Shown here piece after piece: positions 41,203 to 49,110 of a stretch of 64,000 nt of DNA. Location of the stretch: assembly GCA_029261925.1 (NCBI GenBank), contig JAJDAJ010000020.1, positions 1-64,000 of the forward strand, given 5' to 3'. The notes beneath the pieces were generated by a model that worked only from the letters and a program-made list of their open reading frames with translations, did no database searches and had not been told where the DNA came from. Position 1 is the stretch's first letter, and the number at the start of each line of letters is the position of its first letter. A program made the position numbers and the translations under genes. Origin of the DNA: Deltaproteobacteria bacterium (GTDB taxonomy: Bacteria > Myxococcota_A > UBA9160 > SZUA-336).

Positions 41203-42024
41203 ATGGCGGGCTCGATCCGTTACGAGTGCAGCGAGCAGATCGCGACGATCACGCTCGACAACCCCGACGCGCGCAACGCGTTCGACTACCCGATGACGCA
41301 GGAGCTGCGGCGGCTCTGGAGCGAGATCGCGCGCGACCCGGAGGTCCGCTGCGTGATCGTCACGGGAGCCGGCGACCGCGCATTCTGCACCGGCTGGGAC
41401 ATCTCGTCGACCGCCTCGGGCGAGAGCCAGAAGTTCGCGAAGGTCGCGCGCAGGGAGGCCCCCTACAGCCAGATCACCGCGGTGCAGAACCGCTGCTGGA
41501 CGCCGGTGATCACGGCGGTCAACGGGCAGTGCAACGGGGGCGGCCTGCACTTCCTGGCCGACACCGACATGGCCATCGCGTCGGAGAGCGCCACGTTCCT
41601 CGACACGCACTGCCAGAACGGCCTGGCCGCGACGCTGGAGATGGCCGGCCTGGCGCGGCGCATCCCGCTCGACGCGGTGTTCCGGCTGATCTACCTGGGC
41701 TCCGTCGAGCGCATGAGCGCGGCCGAGGCCCACCGCATCGGCCTGGTCGGCGAGGTCGTGCCGCACGAGCGGCTGATGGACCGCGCCCGCGAGCTCGCCG
41801 CGATCGTCTGCCGCTGGTCGCCGACCGCGCTCGCGCGCTCCAAGCAGGCGATCTGGGAGAGCCTGGACCACGGCCTCGAGCCCGGGCTCGACGTGGCCTA
41901 CCGGCAGCTCGAGATCCACGCCGACCACCCCGACCAGACCGAGGGACCGACCGCGTTCTTCGAGAAGCGCGAGCCGCGCTGGGCGCCGTACGCTGCCGAG
42001 GGGACCGGGCAGGGCGAGCCGTGA
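41203..42024 (+). CDS. Crotonase-family protein with altered catalytic residues
   Basis: The 273-residue protein has the enoyl-CoA hydratase/isomerase fold, including the oxyanion-hole segment ITAVNGQCNGGGLHFLADTDMAIAS. Compared with the canonical GGGxELAMxCD and FGxPEI motifs, both hydratase glutamates align to His (GGGLH and FLDTHCQ). It is therefore unlikely to hydrate enoyl-CoA by the standard mechanism. Hydrolase, isomerase or C-C cleavage chemistry is possible. It is coupled by a 4-bp overlap to the KstD-like gene downstream. Confidence 0.85.
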   Translation: MAGSIRYECSEQIATITLDNPDARNAFDYPMTQELRRLWSEIARDPEVRCVIVTGAGDRAFCTGWDISSTASGESQKFAKVARREAPYSQITAVQNRCWTPVITAVNGQCNGGGLHFLADTDMAIASESATFLDTHCQNGLAATLEMAGLARRIPLDAVFRLIYLGSVERMSAAEAHRIGLVGEVVPHERLMDRARELAAIVCRWSPTALARSKQAIWESLDHGLEPGLDVAYRQLEIHADHPDQTEGPTAFFEKREPRWAPYAAEGTGQGEP

Positions 42025-43517
42025 GCTCCGGGCACGCGGCCGCGCGACCGGTGCTCGCGTCCTCCGTGGACGCGTGGCACGACGAGGCCGACGTGATCGT
42101 GGTCGGATACGGCGGCGCGGGCGCCTGCGCCGCGATCGAGGCCGCGCGCGGCGGTGCGCGCACGCTGGTGCTGGAGCGCGCGAGCGGCGGGGGCGGGACC
42201 ACGGCCATGTCCGCCGGCCACCTCTACCTGGGCGGCGGCACGCGCGTCCAGAAAGCTTGCGGCTACGAGGATTCTGCCGAGAACCTCCTGCGATACTTGA
42301 ATTTCTCGGCCGACGACCCCGACCCGGAGAAGTTCCGCCGGTACGCCGAGGGCAGCGTCGCGCACTTCGACTGGCTGGTGAGCCTGGGCGTGCCGTTCCG
42401 GGACTCGATTCACGAGGGCCGCACGTCGATGCAGCAGAGCGACGAGTGCCTGCTCTGGTCGGGCAACGAGAAGTCGTGGCCGCATCGCGAGGTCGCCACA
42501 CCGGCCCCGCGCGGGCACAAGGTGGCCGCGGAGGGAGAGGGCGGCCCCCTGCTCTTCGCGCGGCTGCACGAGGCCGCGCTCGCCGCCGGAGCACGCGTGC
42601 AGTACGACACCCGCGCGCTCACGCTGGCCGTGGACGCATCGGGGGCGGTCTGCGGCGTCATCGCGCGCCGGGACGGCGAGACGCGCGCGCTCCGCGCCCG
42701 GCGCGGCGTGGTGCTGTGCACGGGCGGCTTCGCCATGAACCCGGAGATGTTCGCGCGCCACGTGCCGCGCCTGGCGGGCCGCGTGACCCCGATCGGCAGC
42801 CCGTACGACGATGGCTCGGGGCTGCGCATGGGAATGGGCGCTCGCGGCGCCGCCCTGCACATGGCCGACTACCACATCACGCTGCCGTTCTACCCGCCCG
42901 CCGGGCTGACCTTCGGCATCCTGGTCAACGCACAGGGGCAGCGCTTCGTGGGCGAGGACGCGTACCACGGGCGGATCGGCGAGGAGGCCAGCCTGCAGCC
43001 GGGCGGCGTCGTCTACCTGATCGCGGACGAGCGCTGCTTCGGTCGCCCGGAGATCGATGGCTTCGAGATCGCCGCGGTCGAGGAGAGCATCGCCGACCTC
43101 GAGTCCGCGCTGGAGCTGCCCGCCGGGATGCTCCAGCACACGGTGGAGTTCTACAACCGCGGCGCGCGCGAGGGCCGCGATCCGCTGTTCCGCAAGCAGG
43201 CGGCCTGGCTGCGCCCGCTGGAGCAGGGGCCGTTCGCGGCGCTGGACTGCTCGCTGGGCCGGGCACCGTACATGGCGTTCACGCTCGGCGGCCTGTGGAC
43301 CCGGCCCACCGGCGAGGTGCTGACCGAGGACGGCGAGGAGATTCCGGGGCTGTACGCCGCCGGCCGCGCGAGCTGCGGCATCGCGCGCTCGGCCTCCGGC
43401 TACGCCAGCGGCACGTGCATCGGCGACGCCACCTTCTTCGGCCGGCTCGCGGGCGGCGCCGCGGCCCGCCGCACGGACACTGACGTATCATCGACGTCCC
43501 CAGGAGGTGACCCGTGA
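42021..43517 (+). CDS. FAD-dependent oxidoreductase, KstD/fumarate reductase type
   Basis: This 498-residue flavoprotein is a paralogue of the one at 35383. It has VIVVGYGGAGACAAIEAARGGARTLVLE, GGTTAMSAGHLYLGGGT, VNAQGQRFVGEDAYHGR and GYASGTCIGDATFFGRLAG. Its GTG start overlaps the crotonase-like stop by 4 bp (GTGA), giving translational coupling. Crotonase, flavoprotein and SDR in order suggest dehydrogenation and transformation of one cyclic acyl-CoA or ketone. The substrate remains unknown. Confidence 0.87.
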   Translation: MSSGHAAARPVLASSVDAWHDEADVIVVGYGGAGACAAIEAARGGARTLVLERASGGGGTTAMSAGHLYLGGGTRVQKACGYEDSAENLLRYLNFSADDPDPEKFRRYAEGSVAHFDWLVSLGVPFRDSIHEGRTSMQQSDECLLWSGNEKSWPHREVATPAPRGHKVAAEGEGGPLLFARLHEAALAAGARVQYDTRALTLAVDASGAVCGVIARRDGETRALRARRGVVLCTGGFAMNPEMFARHVPRLAGRVTPIGSPYDDGSGLRMGMGARGAALHMADYHITLPFYPPAGLTFGILVNAQGQRFVGEDAYHGRIGEEASLQPGGVVYLIADERCFGRPEIDGFEIAAVEESIADLESALELPAGMLQHTVEFYNRGAREGRDPLFRKQAAWLRPLEQGPFAALDCSLGRAPYMAFTLGGLWTRPTGEVLTEDGEEIPGLYAAGRASCGIARSASGYASGTCIGDATFFGRLAGGAAARRTDTDVSSTSPGGDP

Positions 43518-43575
43518 GTCCGCGACCGCACGACACGCACCCGGAGGGCCTGCGCCGGGCCGAGGAGAGCGCCTG

Positions 43576-44355
43576 ATGGCGCGAGGCAGGGATCTCTTCG
43601 ACCTGGGTGGCAAGGTCGCGATCGTCACCGGTGCGACCAAGGGCCTCGGGCGCTCGATGGCCCGCGGCCTCGCGGGCGCCGGCGCCACGGTGGTGGTGAC
43701 CGGCCGCCGCCAGCCGGCCTGCGAGGCGGCCGCGGCCGAGCTGGCCGCCGAGGGCGGCGGCAAGCTGCTCGGAATCGCCTGCCACATGGGCGACTGGGAG
43801 CAGATCGAGGCGCTGGTCGCGCGCGTCCGCGACGAGCTGGGCCGGATCGACGTGCTGATCAACAACGCGGGCATCAACCCGGCGTCCGTGCCACTGACCG
43901 AGGTCACCACCGAGTACTGGGACAAGGTCTACGGCGTCAACCTCAAGGGACCGATGCGCCTGGCCGCGCGGGTGGCGCCGCTGATGGCCGAGCGCGGCGG
44001 GGGCAGCATCATCAACGTGACGACGGCCGGCGCCTACTTCGGCGGCGCCGGCGTGGGCGTGTACACCTCGTGCAAGGCGGCCCTGGTCAACCTGACCAAG
44101 ACCATGGCCGTCGAGTGGGCGTCGCAGGGCGTGCGCGTGAACTCGATCGCGCCCGGGCCCTTCATGTCCGAGATGATGGAGGGCGCCGAGCGCGGGCAGC
44201 CCGGGTACCAGAAGGGGGCCGCCTCCGCGACGCTGCTCAAGCGGATCGCGGACTGCGACGAGATCATCGGCACGGCCCTGTACCTGGCGAGCGACGCCTC
44301 GTCCTTCCTCACCGGCGAGGACATCAAGCTCACCGGGGGCATGCAGCTCGTGTGA
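43576..44355 (+). CDS. Short-chain dehydrogenase/reductase (SDR)
   Basis: The 259-residue classical SDR has TGATKGLG cofactor-binding motif (near residue 18), NNAG, an NVTTAGAY segment and the catalytic YTSCK (Tyr-x-x-x-Lys). C-terminal TGEDIKLTGGMQLV is typical. The ATG at 43576 follows GAGGAGAG. An upstream in-frame TTG- or GTG-type extension of 23 residues has no homology. It lies 58 bp after the flavoprotein and probably belongs to the same transcript. It likely uses NAD(P)H on a hydroxy or keto substrate. Confidence 0.9.
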   Translation: MARGRDLFDLGGKVAIVTGATKGLGRSMARGLAGAGATVVVTGRRQPACEAAAAELAAEGGGKLLGIACHMGDWEQIEALVARVRDELGRIDVLINNAGINPASVPLTEVTTEYWDKVYGVNLKGPMRLAARVAPLMAERGGGSIINVTTAGAYFGGAGVGVYTSCKAALVNLTKTMAVEWASQGVRVNSIAPGPFMSEMMEGAERGQPGYQKGAASATLLKRIADCDEIIGTALYLASDASSFLTGEDIKLTGGMQLV

Positions 44356-44414
44356 ATCCATGCAGTGGGTCTTACCCACTTGAAAAGTGGGCAAGACCCA
44401 CTAGATTCATGGAC
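44353..44414 (+). promoter_or_regulatory. Palindromic promoter-operator of the toxin-antitoxin-like pair
   Basis: An 18-bp inverted repeat with one mismatch, AGTGGGTCTTACCCACTT (44364-44381) against 44385-44402, is separated by GAA. Outer TGAATC (44353-44358) and GATTCA (44404-44409) extend the dyad. The -35 hexamer TTGAAA (44380-44385) sits in the dyad centre and the -10 TAGATT (44402-44407) at its right edge, 16 bp apart. A repressor on the dyad would block transcription. The local A+T content is higher than in flanking genes. It could also form a terminator hairpin after the SDR. Confidence 0.6.
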
Positions 44415-44918
44415 ATGGCCTCCCTGGCGCGACGGCCCGACGGTCGCATCGAGATCCGCGAGACCGTGAGCACCCCGAAGGGCCCGCGCTCCCGGACCCT
44501 CGCGGGCTTCCGCGGCGTGCTGACGCCCGACGTCCTGGCACGCGCCGGGGGACGCGCCACCCAGCCCTTCGATGCGGAGGCCGTGGCGGCCCGGGCACAC
44601 GAGCTCGGCGTGCCGGTGAGCGGGCAGGGCGCCAGCTCCGCGGCCACGCAGCTCCTGGGCCTGCTGCGCCGGGGCGCCGCCCTCGACCCCGTGCTGGCCG
44701 GCGCCCTGCGGGAGGCGCTGGCGGACGTGAGTGCCCGGGAGCCCCCCGCGCAGCTGGCCGAGGTGATCGAGTGGGTGGGGGCCAGCGACCGCGAGCGGGG
44801 CGAGGCGCTGCGCGGCCTGCTGCGCGTGTCCGACCGGATCGTCGCGTCGCGGCCGGCCGGGCGCCAGCGGCGGCGACGGCGCTTCCCGCGCTTCGACTCG
44901 CGCGACCGGGCGGCCTGA
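44409..44918 (+). CDS. Putative antitoxin/partner of nucleotidyltransferase
   Basis: The 169-residue protein begins MDMASLARRPDGRIEIRETV, with a TPKGPRSRTLAGFRG segment, then a helical, Ala-rich middle and a strongly basic tail (GRQRRRRRFPRFDSRD). An ATG at 44415 is an equally good start and would be leaderless from the TAGATT promoter. No confident family assignment was made. Its stop overlaps the start of the nucleotidyltransferase gene in TGATG, and the pair has a palindromic promoter. Both are hallmarks of toxin-antitoxin or abortive-infection modules. Confidence 0.6.
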   Translation: MDMASLARRPDGRIEIRETVSTPKGPRSRTLAGFRGVLTPDVLARAGGRATQPFDAEAVAARAHELGVPVSGQGASSAATQLLGLLRRGAALDPVLAGALREALADVSAREPPAQLAEVIEWVGASDRERGEALRGLLRVSDRIVASRPAGRQRRRRRFPRFDSRDRAA

Positions 44919-45472
44919 TGCCGGGCGCGCCGCTGCTCGACGAGAAGATCCTCGCGATCCAGCGGATCCTCGACCAGGAGGCGGTCCCGCACGCGTTCGG
45001 CGGCGCTCTCGCGCTGGCCTACTACGCGACCCCGCGCGGCACCATCGACATCGACGTGAACGTCTTCGTCGAGCCCGAGCAGGGCCCGGCCGTGCTCGAC
45101 CTGCTGGCCTCCATCGGTCCGGACCGGGCCACGGCCGCCGAGCGCCGGCGCCTGGCGACGTCCGGACAGCTGCGCCTGTTCTGGGACCGCACGCCGCTGG
45201 ACCTGTTCTTCTCGTACGACCCGCTGCACGATGCCTGCCTGCGGCGCCGCCGCAGCGTTCCGTTCGGCGGCAACAGCCTGCGCATCCTCAGCGCCGAGGA
45301 CCTGGCCGTCTTCAAGGTCCTGTTCGACCGCGACAAGGACTGGCGCGACCTCGAGGAGCTGCTCTTCGCCCAGGGCGAGGCCTTCGACGCGGCGTACGCG
45401 CTGGGCTGGCTGTCCCGGATCCTCGAGGATGGCGATCAGCGCCTGCGGCAGTTCCGGGAGCTCCTGGCCTGA
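44918..45472 (+). CDS. Nucleotidyltransferase-fold protein (AbiEii/MNT-like)
   Basis: The 184-residue protein has HAFGGALALAYYATPRGTIDIDVNVFV (residues 20-45), the GG...DxD pattern of minimal nucleotidyltransferases such as AbiEii toxins and MNT antitoxins. A third acidic position is plausible in TPLDLFFSYD. The C-terminal helices contain SAEDLAVFKVLFDRDKDWRDLEEL, common in AbiEii-like proteins. It would transfer a nucleotide to RNA or protein. It is translationally coupled to the upstream gene. Which member is toxin cannot be told from sequence. Confidence 0.72.
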   Translation: MPGAPLLDEKILAIQRILDQEAVPHAFGGALALAYYATPRGTIDIDVNVFVEPEQGPAVLDLLASIGPDRATAAERRRLATSGQLRLFWDRTPLDLFFSYDPLHDACLRRRRSVPFGGNSLRILSAEDLAVFKVLFDRDKDWRDLEELLFAQGEAFDAAYALGWLSRILEDGDQRLRQFRELLA

Positions 45473-45657
45473 CCCGGGCAGGGAATCCGGGCCTCGTCAT
45501 GATTTAACATAATCAGACTTATCAGAAGCAATGGAGCCGGCCCGGGGCGCCCCGGCGGTCCCCGCGTTCCTGGCTGGACAAGCCGCCCCCCAGAGCCGAC
45601 CCTCCGCCCGCCCCGCAAGGCTCGGACCGTGCCGCAGCCCGCCGGGCCGGAGCTCCC
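45473..45657. other. Intergenic region upstream of trkA
   Basis: The 185-bp spacer has an A+T-rich patch at 45499-45532. It contains CATAAT (45508-45513), TTAACA (45504-45509) and two copies of ATCAGA (45512-45517 and 45521-45526) spaced by nine bases. This is the likely trkA promoter, but no -35/-10 pair with correct spacing is decisive. The rest is GC-rich and appears noncoding. Confidence 0.4.
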
Positions 45658-47025
45658 ATGCACGCCAAGCGGTACGTCGTGATGGGCGCCGGCGAGGTCG
45701 GCAGCTACCTCGCCCGGACGCTCTCGGCCGAGGGCCACGAGGTGGTCCTGATCGACAGCGACCCCGCCAAGCGCCAGGTCGTGGAGGAGCAGCTCGACGC
45801 CAGCTTCGTGCTGGGCAACGGCACGCACATGCAGACGCTCGAGGCCGCCGAGGCCGGTGCCTGCGAGCTCTTCATCGCCGTGAGCTCCTCCGATGAGGCC
45901 AACCTGGCGGCGTCGCTCCTGGCCAAGCGCGCCGGCGCGGGCCGCACCGTCGTGCGGCTGGCCACGTCGGAGGACGTGACCCGCTACGGCCGGACCTACG
46001 AGCAGGCCTTCCAGGCCGATCTGCTGCTGTCCACGCAGCTGCTCACCACGACGCGGATCCTCAACCACGTGCTCGGCTACAACACGCTCGAGATCGAGTA
46101 CCTGGCCGGCGGCGCCCTGCAGGTGCGCCGGATCCACGTCGAGCCCGGGTCGGTGCTGCACCGCCAGCGGCTCGCCGACGTGGAGCTGCCGCGCGACAGC
46201 CTGGTGCTGGCCTTCATCTCGGGAAACCGGGTGGTCGTCCCCACGGGCTCCGATCGCGCGCAGCCGGGTGACGACGCCCTGGTGCTGGCCACCACCGAGG
46301 CCATCGACGAGGTCGAGCGCCGCGTCAGCCGCCACGCCCGGCGCCTGGGCCTGGTGGTGCTGGCCGGTGGCGGGGACACCGCCCACGCCGTGGCCGCGAG
46401 CCTGCGCCACGACGTGCGCACGCTGCGCATCATCGAGTCGAATCTGGGTCGCGCCGAGGAGCTGGCGGCGGCCTTCCCGGACTACGAGATCGTGCACGCC
46501 GACGCGACCGACATGTCGGCGCTGGCGGCCCAGGGCGTGGGCAGCGCGCAGTCGTTCATCGCGCTGACGGGCCACGACGAGGCCAACCTGATGGCCTGCC
46601 TGCTCGCGCAGGAGCTGGGTGCGCGCCAGCTCACCGCGCTGGTGCAGAAGAGCGAGACCTCCACGCTCTGGCACAAGGTCGGCCTGCTCGACATCGTGTC
46701 GCCGCGGCTGCTCGCCGGCGAGCGCATCCGCAGCTACATCGACAGCGGCTACGAGGGGCGCATCATCTCGTTCGAGAACGGCGCCGCGCAGTTCGTGCAG
46801 CGGCGCGTCGAGCAGCACAGCCCGACCGCCGGGAGCCAGCTCGCCGACGTGCAGATCCCCCAGGGGCTGATCGTGGCCGCCGTCCTGCGCGGGGGCCGCG
46901 CCGTGATCCCGCGCGGCGACCAGCGGCTGCAGGTCGGCGACGACGTGATCCTGTTCGTCCACGAGTCCGAGGCGAAGCTCGCTCACCTCCTCTTTCCCGG
47001 CAGGGACGACGCCCCCGGGGCCTGA
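45658..47025 (+). CDS. trkA: Trk potassium uptake regulatory subunit TrkA
   Basis: The 455-residue cytoplasmic protein has two RCK modules. The first nucleotide-binding motif is VVMGAGEVGSYLARTLSAEGHEVVLIDSD (residues 4-32), with the second repeat starting near residue 230 (LVVLAGGGDTAHAVAASL). Each is followed by an RCK_C domain. It binds NAD(H) or ATP and gates TrkH. RCK_C domains are known c-di-AMP receptors in some bacteria, which is relevant to the diadenylate cyclase in this window. The start has GGAG upstream. trkH follows 5 bp later. Confidence 0.93.
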   Translation: MHAKRYVVMGAGEVGSYLARTLSAEGHEVVLIDSDPAKRQVVEEQLDASFVLGNGTHMQTLEAAEAGACELFIAVSSSDEANLAASLLAKRAGAGRTVVRLATSEDVTRYGRTYEQAFQADLLLSTQLLTTTRILNHVLGYNTLEIEYLAGGALQVRRIHVEPGSVLHRQRLADVELPRDSLVLAFISGNRVVVPTGSDRAQPGDDALVLATTEAIDEVERRVSRHARRLGLVVLAGGGDTAHAVAASLRHDVRTLRIIESNLGRAEELAAAFPDYEIVHADATDMSALAAQGVGSAQSFIALTGHDEANLMACLLAQELGARQLTALVQKSETSTLWHKVGLLDIVSPRLLAGERIRSYIDSGYEGRIISFENGAAQFVQRRVEQHSPTAGSQLADVQIPQGLIVAAVLRGGRAVIPRGDQRLQVGDDVILFVHESEAKLAHLLFPGRDDAPGA

Positions 47026-47030
47026 CGGCC

Positions 47031-48473
47031 ATGAATCGCGGCCGCGTCCTGCACATCCTGGGGCTCCTGCTGCTCGTGCTCGCCGGCGCGCAGCTGCTGC
47101 CCCTGCTCTGGTGCCTGACCCCCGCGACCGCCGCCTCGGCGCCCGGATTCGCGACCGGCGTCGCGGCGACCGCCCTGCTGGGCGCGGTGTTCCGGTGGCT
47201 CGGCGATCGCGAGGGCGAGCTGTACCGCCGCGACGGGGTGCTGATCGTGGTCGGCGCCTGGGTACTGGCCTCGCTCAGCGGCGCGATCCCCTACCTGGTC
47301 ACCGGCGCGATCCCCGACCCGGTGGACGCGCTGTTCGAGTCCGCCTCGGGGTTCACCACGACCGGGGCCTCGATCCTCACCGACATCGAGGCGCTCCCGC
47401 GGCCGCTGCTGTTCTGGCGCAGCTTCACGCAGTGGCTCGGGGGCATCGGCATCGTGGTGCTCTTCGTCGCCCTGCTGTCCGAGCTCGGGCCCGGCGCGCG
47501 CTTCCTGTTCAAGCTCGAGGTACCCGGGCCGAAGGCCGAGATCCTGCACCCGCGCGTGCAGGAGACGGCCGCGGCACTGGCGCGCATCTACGGCGTGCTG
47601 ACCCTGCTGCAGATCGCGGTGCTGCTCGTGCTCGGCCTCGACCTCTTCGACGCCGTCACCCACACCTTCTCGACGGTCTCGACGGGGGGCTTCTCGCCGC
47701 ACGCCGACTCCGTGGGGCACTTCGGTTCCGCCGTGCAGCTGACGATCGTGCTGTTCATGCTGGCCGCCGGCATCAACTTCTCGCTGTACCACACGCTGCT
47801 CCGGCGTCGCGATCCGCGCGTGCTGCGCGACGTGGAGCTGCGCGTTTACCTGGTGCTCGTGATCGCGGCCAGCGTGGTGGTCGCGCTCGACCTGCTGTTT
47901 GCCGATCGGGGCGCCGGCGTGGCCGTCGCGATCGACGCGCTGTTCGCGGTCGTCTCGGTCATCACGACCACCGGCTTCGCGACCGCGGACTTCGCCACCT
48001 GGCCCGGGCTGGCGCAGGCGGTACTGCTCGCGCTGATGCTCGCGGGCGGCTGTGCCGGCTCGACGGCCGGCGGCGCCAAGATCGTTCGCGTGCTGATCGC
48101 CTGGCGGGCCGCGATGCGCGAGGTGCGGCTGACCTTCAACCCGGCTTCGGTGATCGCCGTCGTGGTGGGCCGCGACGTCGTGCCCGAGTCCTCGGTGCGC
48201 AGCGTCGTGGCGCTCCTGGTGCTCTGGATGCTGGCGTGGGGTGCGGGCGCCCTGGCGCTGAGCGTGGGCGACCCCGACATCGCAACGGCGGCCAGCGCGT
48301 CGATCGCGACCCTGTCGAACGTCGGTCCGGGCCTGGGCCTGGTCGGCCCGTACGGCGGCTTCGCCTTCTTCGCACCGTGGCAGAAGTGCGTGATCGTCGG
48401 GCTGATGTGGCTCGGGCGCCTGGAGTTCTTCGCCCTGCTCGCCCTGCTCCAGCCGCGCTTCTGGCGCGCCTGA
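47031..48473 (+). CDS. trkH: Trk potassium channel subunit TrkH
   Basis: The 480-residue polytopic membrane protein of the SKT superfamily has four P-loop-containing repeats with selectivity-filter-like sequences: [34 protein letters not shown] and [11 protein letters not shown]. The [15 protein letters not shown] segment matches the flexible intramembrane loop of TrkH. It is length-typical and co-transcribed with trkA. The pair mediates Na+/H+-linked or channel-like K+ uptake. Confidence 0.95.
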   Translation: MNRGRVLHILGLLLLVLAGAQLLPLLWCLTPATAASAPGFATGVAATALLGAVFRWLGDREGELYRRDGVLIVVGAWVLASLSGAIPYLVTGAIPDPVDALFESASGFTTTGASILTDIEALPRPLLFWRSFTQWLGGIGIVVLFVALLSELGPGARFLFKLEVPGPKAEILHPRVQETAAALARIYGVLTLLQIAVLLVLGLDLFDAVTHTFSTVSTGGFSPHADSVGHFGSAVQLTIVLFMLAAGINFSLYHTLLRRRDPRVLRDVELRVYLVLVIAASVVVALDLLFADRGAGVAVAIDALFAVVSVITTTGFATADFATWPGLAQAVLLALMLAGGCAGSTAGGAKIVRVLIAWRAAMREVRLTFNPASVIAVVVGRDVVPESSVRSVVALLVLWMLAWGAGALALSVGDPDIATAASASIATLSNVGPGLGLVGPYGGFAFFAPWQKCVIVGLMWLGRLEFFALLALLQPRFWRA

Positions 48474-48489
48474 GAGCGCCGCCTCCGGC

Positions 48490-49110
48490 TCAGAGCAGGA
48501 CCAGCAGACCCAGCGCGGCCCCGGCCCCGATCCAGCCGTTGCGCCGCAGCGCATCGGGCGTGAGGCCCGCGAAGCTCCCTGCGTTGGACGCGCCCGCGTA
48601 GCTGCTCCGGATCACCGGGATCTCGGTGGTGCTGGCGAAGACCGCGAAGCCGAAGGCACCGCAGACCAGCGCGACGCGGCCCGGGGTCTCGAGCGGGAGC
48701 GCCAGCGCGAGCCCGAGCACCAGCGCCCAGTGCGCCAGGTTGCCGCCGATGCCCATGCCGCGGAACGCCGCGACGCTGCCGCGCTCCATGTCGAACTCGA
48801 ACAGCGGGAACACGCTGCGAAGCGAGCGCGTCGGCGCGATGCCGCCCGACAGCCGCGCGCCCGCGAAGTGCCCCCACTCATGCGCCAGGAACGTCAGGGC
48901 GGCACCCACCAGCAGCCCGTCGAGCAGCGAGAGCAGCGCCGCCAGACGCAGACCGGTGGCGCCGTACCAGGCATCGGCGGCGGCCCAGAGCGAGAGCGCG
49001 GCCAGCGCGAGCGCCAGGTCGCGCAGGCCGAGCTGCCAGACCGGTGCGCCGTCGGCCGCTGCCGCGGGCGCGGCCGTGTCGCCCGTCCCCTGCTCGTTGT
49101 CGGGCGTCAT
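48490..49110 (-). CDS. Membrane zinc metallopeptidase, M50-like
   Basis: The 206-residue membrane protein has about five hydrophobic helices and the zinc-binding motif HEWGH at residues 77-81, within a helix as in site-2-type M50 peptidases. A second conserved region GMGIGGNLAHW may line the active site, but the typical NPDG motif is absent. It may process or sense membrane proteins. Its ATG overlaps the upstream ThDP-enzyme stop by 4 bp, which is curious given the unrelated functions. Confidence 0.7.
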   Translation of the reverse strand: MTPDNEQGTGDTAAPAAAADGAPVWQLGLRDLALALAALSLWAAADAWYGATGLRLAALLSLLDGLLVGAALTFLAHEWGHFAGARLSGGIAPTRSLRSVFPLFEFDMERGSVAAFRGMGIGGNLAHWALVLGLALALPLETPGRVALVCGAFGFAVFASTTEIPVIRSSYAGASNAGSFAGLTPDALRRNGWIGAGAALGLLVLL

